Source: G965230065 sp965230065
Lineage (GTDB): Bacteria; Bacteroidota; Bacteroidia; Cytophagales; Cyclobacteriaceae
DNA: 64,000 nucleotides
Assembly (NCBI GenBank): GCA_965230065.1
Contig: OZ245942.1
Location: 2,790,001-2,854,000, forward strand
Direction: 5' to 3'
Shown: positions 53,334-60,863 of the stretch, in pieces
Numbering within the stretch: the stretch's first letter is position 1
Layout of the letters: every line of letters starts with the position of its first letter
Program-made: the position numbers and the translations under genes
The notes under the pieces: model-generated
What the model saw: the letters and a program-made list of their open reading frames with translations, nothing else
Told to the model about the DNA's origin: nothing
Databases searched by the model: none

Positions 53334-54803
53334 ATGAAATTATTCAAAATCGCCTTCGGAATATTACTGCTGCTACAAACAACCCTGGCAATCTCCCAAG
53401 CCCGGCAACCCAACGTGTTATTCATTTGCATTGACGATTTACGTGCAGAGCTGGGCTGCTATGGCAATGAACTGATTCATTCACCCAACCTGGATAAGCT
53501 TGCAGGAGAAGGTACGCTTTTCAACAACCACTTTGTGGCCGTGCCCACCTGCGGGGCATCAAGGTATGCCTTACTTACCGGCATGCTGCCCCGCACCAAA
53601 ACGGCCATATCGAACAATGCCATACGGAAACTGATTGCTGAGCAACCCCAAACCGACAAACCGGAAACATTCATTGCCAATTTGCGGCAAAATGGATATT
53701 ACACTGTGGGCATTGGTAAAATAAGCCATTATGTGGATGGCCTGCTTTATGGCTATACCGATCCGGTTGGTACCGAATGGGAACTGCCCAATAGCTGGGA
53801 TGAAATGCTGTTTGATGCCGGAAAATGGGAAACAGGCTGGAATGCCTTCTTCGGATATGCCGATGGCTCTAACCGCCAAAGCATGGATAAAATGGTAAAG
53901 CCCTACGAAAGTGCCCCGGTAGAAGATGAGGGTTATCCTGATGGGTTGACTGCGAATTTGGCTATAAAGAAATTACAGGAACTGGCCGAAAAAGACCAAC
54001 CCTTTTTCCTGGGCGTTGGTTTTTTCAAGCCCCATCTGCCTTTCAATGCGCCCCAAAAATACTGGGATTTGTACGATGCGTCTGAAATTCCATTAACGCC
54101 TTCTCCGGATATTCCGGAAAATGTAAATCTGTCCAGCTTACATGGAAGCGGTGAGTTTAACCAATATAAACTGGGCGAAGAAAAAGCTTCTTTAACTGAT
54201 CCTGTTTCTGATGCCTACGAAAGAAAATTAAAACACGCCTATTACGCCTGTATCAGCTATATAGATGCACAGGTAGGAAAAGTGCTGGCCGAACTAAAGC
54301 GTACAGGCCTTGACAAAAACACCATCATAGTCGTTTGGGGCGACCACGGCTGGCATCTGGGCGACGATCGGGTTTGGGGCAAGCATACCATTTTTGAATG
54401 GGCCTTGCGTTCTGCCCTGATTGTAAAAACGCCCGATGAAAAGCAAGGCGGCACTCAGGATGAAATTGTGAGCACGATAGATTTGTACCCTACCCTGATG
54501 GAATTGTGCAACGTAAAAATGCCCCACAAAACAGACGGAAAAAGTTTTGTGAAATTGTTAGACAATCCAGAAAATGATCAATGGAAAAATGTAGCTTATG
54601 GCTACTTCAGAAATGGTATCACAGCACGTACCGAAAGATACCGCCTCACAAAATATTTCAGGGAAAAAGAACCTGTTATTGAGTTGTATGACCACCAAAC
54701 CGACCCTTATGAAAACCATAATATTGCTGACGAGCAGCCTGATGTTGTGAAGTCCTTAACAAAAGTTTGGAAGAAAGGGAATACGGGAGTTTATGAAAAA
54801 TGA
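53334..54803 (+). CDS. Sulfatase (iduronate-2-sulfatase-like)
   Basis: The 489-residue protein has a Sec signal (about residues 1-20) and a sulfatase domain: FICIDDLRAELGCYGNEL, the formylglycine region PTCGASRYALLTGMLP (Cys at residue 73) and VWGDHGWHLGDDRVWGKHT. The motif is C-G-A-S-R, with Ala where most Cys-type sulfatases have Pro. The overall type is close to iduronate-2-sulfatase-like enzymes of Bacteroidota and Planctomycetota. It probably works in the second glycan module after SusCD. The gene follows a 279-base gap with GC-rich hairpins. Confidence 0.92.
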   Translation: MKLFKIAFGILLLLQTTLAISQARQPNVLFICIDDLRAELGCYGNELIHSPNLDKLAGEGTLFNNHFVAVPTCGASRYALLTGMLPRTKTAISNNAIRKLIAEQPQTDKPETFIANLRQNGYYTVGIGKISHYVDGLLYGYTDPVGTEWELPNSWDEMLFDAGKWETGWNAFFGYADGSNRQSMDKMVKPYESAPVEDEGYPDGLTANLAIKKLQELAEKDQPFFLGVGFFKPHLPFNAPQKYWDLYDASEIPLTPSPDIPENVNLSSLHGSGEFNQYKLGEEKASLTDPVSDAYERKLKHAYYACISYIDAQVGKVLAELKRTGLDKNTIIVVWGDHGWHLGDDRVWGKHTIFEWALRSALIVKTPDEKQGGTQDEIVSTIDLYPTLMELCNVKMPHKTDGKSFVKLLDNPENDQWKNVAYGYFRNGITARTERYRLTKYFREKEPVIELYDHQTDPYENHNIADEQPDVVKSLTKVWKKGNTGVYEK

Positions 54804-54853
54804 TTAATATTGGGGAGTGCATAATCATTTAGAAAACCAAATTCAATAGTAAA

Positions 54854-56989
54854 TTGAAACCCTTCCCCATTTCTGCTTTGACCTCAGCCTTTTCAATAAT
54901 TACACTGGGCCTCTTACTGTTAAGTTGCAATGAAACTGAAAACAACAATGCTTCTGCTATACAAGACTGGCCTGAATATCATGGTGGCTCAGATGGCAAT
55001 CACTATTCATCGCTTAACGAGATAAATCCCGGAAATGTTAACAAACTCGAGAAAGTATGGGAATATAGCTCTGGTGGGGCAGATACTGCTAACAACCGAA
55101 CGCAAATCCAATGCAACCCTATTATTATAGATGGCGTGCTTTACGGTGTGTCTGCATCTTCTCAGGCATTTGCCATTGATGCTGCCGATGGTACTGAGCT
55201 TTGGAAAACCAACTTTACAGATGATACCTATTCCATGACAAGCCGTGGGGTAACCTATTACGATGATGGAAAAGAGGGCATCATCTTATTTGGATTTGGG
55301 CATTTACTATACTCGCTCAACGCGAAGACAGGGCAACTTACCTCCGGCTTTGGGGACAACGGAAAAATTGATTTGCAGGAAGGGCTTCAAAGGCCGGGAG
55401 CTGATGATTATGTGGTGTACAATACGCCGGGGGCCATATTTGAAAATTTACTCATCACAAGCGTAAGGGTATCAGAAGGTGCTACGGCCCTCCCCGGCGA
55501 TATTCGTGCCTTTGATGTACATACCGGGGCACTTGCCTGGACGTTTAAAACGATTCCGGAACCAGGGGATTTCGGTAGCGACACCTGGCCGGAAAACGCA
55601 AGGCAAAATAACGGTGGTGCCAACTCCTGGATGGGGATGGCCATTGACCGTGAAAATGAAATTGTATATGTGCCTACCGGCTCTGCGGCTTTTGATTTTT
55701 ATGGAGGCGACCGCCCGGGCGATAACCTGTTTGCCAATTGCCTGCTGGCCCTAAACGCCAAAACAGGCGAGCGTATCTGGCATTACCAGATGGTACACCA
55801 TGACATTTGGGACCGGGACCTGCCTGCACCTCCTAATTTATTTACCCTCAATAAAAATGGTGAACAAATAGAAGCCATTGCCCAGGTTACAAAACAAGGA
55901 CATGTCTTTATTTTCAACAGGCTGACAGGAGAGTCGGTGTTTCCCATTGAAGAGCGTAAATTTCCAGCTTCGGATATGCCCGGGGAACGAACCTCTGAAA
56001 CCCAACCCATACCCACCAAACCCCCTCCTTTTACCCGACAATCTTTTACAGCTGAAGATTTAAACCCAACAGTTGCCGAAAGGGAGGAAGTGCTAAAATT
56101 ATTGAGCGAAAGCAGAACGGGTGGGCCGTATATCCCTGTTACCCGACAAAGAACAGTTATATTTCCTGCAACATCCGGTGGTGCCCATTGGGGCGGTGCT
56201 GCCGTAGATCAGGAAGGGATAATGTATGTGCCTGCTTCGGAAATTCCGGTCGTTACCTCTTTGATTGACGCGCCCCGGCCAAAAGCTTTAACCTCGGGCA
56301 AGCAAGCCTATCAACTGTATTGCTCCTCCTGTCATGGTACTGACCGCAGAGGAGACCATAGCGGCACCTTTCCTTCATTGGTAGAGATCAGGAACCGGAT
56401 GAGTGAAGATGAGCTTCAGCAATTACTAAAAAAAGGAAGAGGCATGATGCCTGCTTTTTCACACATATCGCAGGAAGAAAGAAATGGCATTATCTCTTTC
56501 TTATTGGATAAAGAAGACGCCACAATTGACGTAGCTGATGCATCAGCCCCTGTGGCTGTATCGCCATATATACATTCAGGATATGAGCGTTGGTATGACA
56601 GCAATGGCTATCCGGTAAACGCGCCCCCCTGGGGAACACTCACTGCCATTGATTTGCAAGCGGGAGAACAACTGTGGCAAGTTCCATTGGGAGAGTTTCC
56701 GTCCCTCAAAGAGAAAGGAATTGCACCTACAGGTACTGACAATCATGGCGGTCCATTGGTTACTGCAAGCGGCCTTGTTTTCATAGCTGCTACGACGGAT
56801 AAAAAATTCAGGGCCTTTGATACGCAAAATGGAGATATTCTTTGGGAAACAACATTGCCGGCTGCCGGGTATGCCTCACCCTCCACCTATGCTGTAAATA
56901 ACAAGCAGTATGTAGTTATCGCTTGTGGTGGTGGTAAGTTTAAAACTGAATCAGGTGATAAATATGTGGCGTTTGCCATTAAGGAATAA
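54854..56989 (+). CDS. PQQ-dependent dehydrogenase with cytochrome c domain (lipoprotein)
   Basis: The 711-residue quinoprotein has a lipoprotein signal (LLLLSC, Cys near residue 25), a PQQ beta-propeller split around an inserted cytochrome c domain (heme motif CSSCH at residues 490-494, likely axial Met in RGMMPAF), and a closing propeller part (DNHGGPLVTASGLVFIAATT). Propeller signatures include WPEYHGGSDGNHYSSLNEI and YQMVHHDIWDRDLPAPP. It should oxidise a sugar in the periplasm or on the cell surface and pass electrons to the heme. The start is TTG at 54854: an in-frame stop lies at 54830-54832 and no ATG occurs before the signal peptide. It follows the sulfatase by 50 bases. Confidence 0.92.
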   Translation: MKPFPISALTSAFSIITLGLLLLSCNETENNNASAIQDWPEYHGGSDGNHYSSLNEINPGNVNKLEKVWEYSSGGADTANNRTQIQCNPIIIDGVLYGVSASSQAFAIDAADGTELWKTNFTDDTYSMTSRGVTYYDDGKEGIILFGFGHLLYSLNAKTGQLTSGFGDNGKIDLQEGLQRPGADDYVVYNTPGAIFENLLITSVRVSEGATALPGDIRAFDVHTGALAWTFKTIPEPGDFGSDTWPENARQNNGGANSWMGMAIDRENEIVYVPTGSAAFDFYGGDRPGDNLFANCLLALNAKTGERIWHYQMVHHDIWDRDLPAPPNLFTLNKNGEQIEAIAQVTKQGHVFIFNRLTGESVFPIEERKFPASDMPGERTSETQPIPTKPPPFTRQSFTAEDLNPTVAEREEVLKLLSESRTGGPYIPVTRQRTVIFPATSGGAHWGGAAVDQEGIMYVPASEIPVVTSLIDAPRPKALTSGKQAYQLYCSSCHGTDRRGDHSGTFPSLVEIRNRMSEDELQQLLKKGRGMMPAFSHISQEERNGIISFLLDKEDATIDVADASAPVAVSPYIHSGYERWYDSNGYPVNAPPWGTLTAIDLQAGEQLWQVPLGEFPSLKEKGIAPTGTDNHGGPLVTASGLVFIAATTDKKFRAFDTQNGDILWETTLPAAGYASPSTYAVNNKQYVVIACGGGKFKTESGDKYVAFAIKE

Positions 56990-57045
56990 AGGACTTTAAT
57001 GTGTGTTTTTCAACCCTTCCCGAGACAGGCCGGGGACTTATCTGA

Positions 57046-57112
57046 AGACCCTCGAGGTTTCAGTAATTATATTGCTTAAGGACGATAAATAGCCGAAAAA
57101 CCTCGAGGGTCT
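57046..57112. repeat. Perfect inverted repeat with CTCGAG-centred arms
   Basis: The arms AGACCCTCGAGGTTT (57046-57060) and AAACCTCGAGGGTCT (57098-57112) are separated by 37 bases. A T-run (GTTTTTTATT) follows at about 57118, so in the plus direction it could end transcription after the dehydrogenase gene. It may equally be a REP-type element of this phylum. Confidence 0.65.
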
Positions 57113-57177
57113 CCGACGTTTTTTATTAATTGGCACTAAGAGGGATGAAGCTTAATAATTGTAAAAACAATGTTATC

Positions 57178-58578
57178 ATGAAATATTTAATTCTGCTTTT
57201 TGTATTAGTGGCATTCTGTAATCTATCCGAAGATCAAAATGCAGATCGTATCAAACCCTGGCAGGAAAACCAACGCTACTGGCAGTATAAAGGACAGCCT
57301 GTACTGCTTCTCGGGGCATCCGATGATGATAACCTGTTTCTGTTGCCAAACCTTGAAGCACACCTGGATTTGCTGGCCAGCACAGGCGGTAATTTCATAA
57401 GAAACACCATGAGTTCCCGAGACGAGGGCAATCCCTGGCCATTTTATCAGCGGCCTGATGGAAAATATGACCTTGAGCAGTGGAATACAACTTATTGGGA
57501 AAAATTTGATAGTCTGTTACAACTGACCAGCGAACGGGATATTTTCGTGCAAATAGAAGTCTGGGACCGGTTTGATTTTTCAAGGGAACCCTGGCTGCTC
57601 AATCCATTCAACCCTGCTAATAATATCAATTACACTACGGAACAATCCGGACTGGAAACAGCGTATTTGAAACATCCACAGGCAAATGAGCAACCTTTTT
57701 TTTACGCTATCAGGGGTATGGAAAAGTATGATCCTAAATTAGAGATCGTCAGAAATTATCAGGAAAAATTCGTGGATAAATTATTATCATACTCCCTGGA
57801 CTATGGCAATATTCTTTATTGCATGAATAATGAAACGCATACTCCGCCTGCCTGGGGAAAATATTGGATGCATTATATTGAGGAAAAGGCGGGGGCACAA
57901 GAAGTATTTACCACAGATATGTTTGATGGGTTTTACAGGCCCCACCGATGTCCTTCATGCCTTGATGTTATTAAAAACCCGGCAGTATACGAGTTTCTTG
58001 ATATTTCACAGATAAACAGCAGAAATTTCGGGCAAAACCATTGGGATACCCTGACATGGATTATGGCCCAACGGGAAGCGCATCAGTTACGACCTGTCAA
58101 TTGCACCAAAGTGTATGGAGGTGGAGAATCATCCTGGGGCTCTGGTACCAATGAAGATGGGGTAGAAAGATTTTTCAGGGATGTAATAGGCGGGTGCGCC
58201 GCAGTGCGACACCACCGTCCACCTTCAGGCAATGGGTTGAATGAAAAAGCACAGAATAGCATAAAAACGATCAGGAAAATAGAGACATTGGTTAAATTCT
58301 GGGAAATAAAGCCCAACATGGCATTGCTGTCTGACCGGGAAGAGAACGAAGCTTATGTAAGTGCGAAAGATGGTGATACTTACGTCCTTTATTTTCCCAA
58401 AGGAGGCAAGGTAAAGCTGGATTTAGCGCAGCATAATCAAACTTTTGATACCCAGTGGCTCAGTGTTGAAACAGCAAATTGGGAAAAGGAACAACAAATC
58501 AAAGGAGGACATACCATCGATCTGGAAACGCCTGATGAACATGGGTGGTTTGTGGTTTTAAAAGGCAGTGCTCAATAA
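57178..58578 (+). CDS. Glycoside-hydrolase-like exported protein (DUF4038/GH140-like TIM barrel)
   Basis: From ATG 57178 the 466-residue protein has a signal peptide (MKYLILLFVLVAFCNLS), then a likely TIM barrel. It begins WQENQRYWQYKGQPVLLLGA (typical of DUF4038-type glycosidases), continues ASTGGNFIRNTMSSRDEGNP and IFVQIEVWDRFDFSREPW, and has YCMNNETHTPPAWGKYW (candidate catalytic Glu in NNE). A small beta-rich C-terminal domain (YVLYFPKGGKVKLDL) follows. Members are thought to cleave complex glycans such as rhamnogalacturonan side chains, but activity here is not established. In-frame starts further upstream (57130, 57145) would add residues before the signal peptide. Confidence 0.7.
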   Translation: MKYLILLFVLVAFCNLSEDQNADRIKPWQENQRYWQYKGQPVLLLGASDDDNLFLLPNLEAHLDLLASTGGNFIRNTMSSRDEGNPWPFYQRPDGKYDLEQWNTTYWEKFDSLLQLTSERDIFVQIEVWDRFDFSREPWLLNPFNPANNINYTTEQSGLETAYLKHPQANEQPFFYAIRGMEKYDPKLEIVRNYQEKFVDKLLSYSLDYGNILYCMNNETHTPPAWGKYWMHYIEEKAGAQEVFTTDMFDGFYRPHRCPSCLDVIKNPAVYEFLDISQINSRNFGQNHWDTLTWIMAQREAHQLRPVNCTKVYGGGESSWGSGTNEDGVERFFRDVIGGCAAVRHHRPPSGNGLNEKAQNSIKTIRKIETLVKFWEIKPNMALLSDREENEAYVSAKDGDTYVLYFPKGGKVKLDLAQHNQTFDTQWLSVETANWEKEQQIKGGHTIDLETPDEHGWFVVLKGSAQ

Positions 58579-58679
58579 TAATACGCCAGCGGAAAGCCCA
58601 TATCTGCTAAATTAGTTGCTTATCTCCTAGTTATCCATAGGTGGTTCCCCACAATTATCCCACTCATCCTGACATAAAA

Positions 58680-58711
58680 TTTGACAATCTCATCAGGGAT
58701 TCGTAAGATTG
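58680..58711 (+). promoter_or_regulatory. Promoter of module 3 ECF sigma gene
   Basis: TTTG (58680-58683) and TAAGATTG (58704-58711) approximate the Bacteroidota -33/-7 elements (one mismatch in TAnnTTTG) with 20 bases between them. The sigma gene ATG lies 26 bases further on. This is an eye-based call. Confidence 0.45.
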
Positions 58712-58736
58712 TTTGTTCAGGACACAGATACAGAAC

Positions 58737-59357
58737 ATGAGCTTGCGCACCATACAACCAGATGATACCCCACTTTGGCAGCAATTGAAGCAGGGAGAGG
58801 CCGCAGCTTTGGTAATGATTTATGACCTTCACATAGATGCCCTGTACAATTATGCCCGCCGTTTTACACAAAACACAAACCTGATAGAAGATTGTCTGCA
58901 AGACCTGTTCGCCGAAATTTGGGAAAAGCGGGAAAAGTTGGGCGATACCACCTCCATCAAAGCCTACCTCTTCAAATCGGTAAGAAGAAAAGTGTTGAGG
59001 GCACTGAAAAATGACGGCAAATATACACATGCCGACCCTGCGATTGTGCAGCATTCGCTGGAGATAGAACAATCTTATGAAAAGTGGATGATTGAAAGTG
59101 AACTTACCAAAGAGCAACAGCAAAAGCTCAAATCTTGCCTGAAAAAACTGTCTGTTCGCCAAAAAGAAGCCATTGTACTGAAATTTTATGAAAACCTCAG
59201 CAATGAAGAGATTGCCAACATCATGGATATTTCAATACAGTCCTTATACAACCTTATCCATTCAGCCATCAAATCGCTGAGGCAGTCGTACCTTGCCGAG
59301 CCTTCCCCAATTATCACATTTTCGGCTTTTCTTTTCTTACTTGTTTTCAGTTTTTGA
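58737..59357 (+). CDS. ECF sigma factor, module 3
   Basis: From ATG 58737 the 206-residue sigma factor has region 2 (ALVMIYDLHIDALYNYARRF, then LIEDCLQDLFAEIWEKRE, then IKAYLFKSVRRKVLRALKN) and region 4 (LSVRQKEAIVLKFYENLSN, then EIANIMDISIQSLYNLIH). It ends with a hydrophobic tail (IITFSAFLFLLVFSF). It is more divergent from the other two factors but has the same downstream FecR and SusC genes. The TTG at 58713 is not needed. Confidence 0.92.
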   Translation: MSLRTIQPDDTPLWQQLKQGEAAALVMIYDLHIDALYNYARRFTQNTNLIEDCLQDLFAEIWEKREKLGDTTSIKAYLFKSVRRKVLRALKNDGKYTHADPAIVQHSLEIEQSYEKWMIESELTKEQQQKLKSCLKKLSVRQKEAIVLKFYENLSNEEIANIMDISIQSLYNLIHSAIKSLRQSYLAEPSPIITFSAFLFLLVFSF

Positions 59358-59726
59358 GTATCAGGTATATTGGCAATATTGAGAAGAAACTTTCTCGCCA
59401 GGAACACTGGGCGGTATACTGCAAAGCAAACTTGCAGGATAGTCCACGAAAAGCGCGTGAAGTATACCTCAGTGCACAAGCCTTCGCGGCCTTAGTAAGA
59501 AAAAAAGTAGAAATAATTTTCAATGGAAAAGCGAATGAGTTGTCATTTTGCTAAAAATAAATTCATTTTATTAAACAAAGTGTAAACTTTAAAAAATACC
59601 TCCCCTTTTTTCAGTAGAATTTGCAAGGTGCTGCTTTGTATTCTTAGAGAGTAGCAGTAGGCAATGGCAGTTGACACGCAATTATACGCCTACTACTTCC
59701 AATAACGAAACATAAACTTTACACTC
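59358..59726. other. Sigma-FecR gap of module 3 with promoter-like element and repeat copy
   Basis: The 369-base gap carries a T/A-run followed by CCTCCCC (59599-59605) and, 11 bases later, GAATT, resembling the gaps of modules 1 and 2. It also contains the dispersed repeat CAGTAGGCAATGGCAGT at 59655-59671, which matches 14531-14547 in reverse. A 66-codon frame at 59354-59554 has no recognisable domain and probably is not a gene. Confidence 0.4.
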
Positions 59727-60776
59727 TTGCAAAACGACGCTTCATATACCCTGACAGACCTGCTCATGGATGATTCATTTCGGGCATGGGTCGCCTCAAA
59801 AGGTCAGGAAGATAATCAACGCTGGTTGGCATGGATGGAAAAACACCCCCATAAAACCCATTTGGTAGAAGAAGCCAGGCAGGTACTTTCAGTATTTGAA
59901 ATGGACACTTATGAGCTGCCGAATGACAGAAAGGAAAGTTTACGGCAAAAGATAGCTGCCATTGCCCAAAATCAGCCTTCAAGCCAACGGAAATACATGC
60001 ATACCAAAAAGCAACAGCCTGTCCGATGGTATGCGTACTGGTCCCGGGTAGCTGCGGCTATTCTGGTTTTGCTTACCCTCTCTGGCTTGCTTTATACCTG
60101 GCTTCTACAAAATAACGACAGGGTAGAATACCGCACCGCTTTTGGGGAAATTAAAGAAGTGCAATTGCCCGATGGCTCCCAGGTTACGCTGAATGCCAAT
60201 TCGGCACTCTCTTTTTCAGAAGATTGGAATGCACAGGCAGCTCGTCAGGTTTGGCTGAAAGGAGAAGCATTTTTTGAAGTAGAAAAAAGAATACTTGATG
60301 ATGAAAACAATGCCCGGGCCTATCAAAAGTTTAAGGTTTTTACTGATAACCTGGTGGTAGAAGTTTTGGGCACAAAGTTCAACGTAAACAACCGTCATGA
60401 AAATACAGAGGTAGTGCTCAACTCGGGCAGTGTGAAACTACAACTGAATGAGCAGGCGTTGCTGATGCAGCCGGGGGATTACATAGCTTTTTCTTCCCAG
60501 CAAAAGTCAATCACAAAAAAAGTAATTAATCCTGAAGACTACATTGCCTGGAAAAACGGACAACTTTACTTTGACGGTGCCACGGTAGCCGAGGTCAAAC
60601 AAACCCTGGCAGATAATTATGGGGTAGAGATAATTTTTGAAGATGAGAAAAAAACAGAAGGAGTAGCCTTACGGGGTATGTTCCCAACAAATGACCTAAC
60701 CATTTTATTACAGGCACTTGCCAATACCACACAAACTGAAATAACGAAAAAAGAAAATAAAGTTTTTTATCAATAA
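59727..60776 (+). CDS. FecR-family anti-sigma factor, module 3
   Basis: The 349-residue protein has an N-terminal cytoplasmic part (LTDLLMDDSFRAWVAS), a membrane helix (about residues 110-130, VAAAILVLLTLSGLLYTWLL) and a FecR domain with FGEIKEVQLPDGSQVTLNA, VWLKGEAFFEVEKR, LVVEVLGTKFNVNN and VVLNSGSVKLQ. A TTG at 59727 gives the most natural N-terminus; an ATG at 59766 would cut into the conserved start. It should couple the STN domain of the SusC encoded next to the sigma factor encoded upstream. Confidence 0.93.
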   Translation: MQNDASYTLTDLLMDDSFRAWVASKGQEDNQRWLAWMEKHPHKTHLVEEARQVLSVFEMDTYELPNDRKESLRQKIAAIAQNQPSSQRKYMHTKKQQPVRWYAYWSRVAAAILVLLTLSGLLYTWLLQNNDRVEYRTAFGEIKEVQLPDGSQVTLNANSALSFSEDWNAQAARQVWLKGEAFFEVEKRILDDENNARAYQKFKVFTDNLVVEVLGTKFNVNNRHENTEVVLNSGSVKLQLNEQALLMQPGDYIAFSSQQKSITKKVINPEDYIAWKNGQLYFDGATVAEVKQTLADNYGVEIIFEDEKKTEGVALRGMFPTNDLTILLQALANTTQTEITKKENKVFYQ

Positions 60777-60863
60777 ATAGAGTAAGCCCGCCTGCATCCG
60801 GTCGGCACATTGGATAACAGACGGGCCATTGTCAAACTAATGTTTAACTCAAACCACAAAAGT

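Noticed and set aside
58681..58709. E. coli-type sigma-70 promoter (TTGACA, 17 bases, TAAGAT)
   Set aside because: The same bases fit the Bacteroidota -33/-7 pattern, which is the relevant one for this phylum; reported under that reading.
58713..58736. TTG start of module 3 sigma factor
   Set aside because: The ATG at 58737 begins a normal sigma factor N-terminus.
59354..59554. 66-codon frame in the sigma-FecR gap
   Set aside because: No similarity or features; overlaps the sigma stop region and is probably chance.
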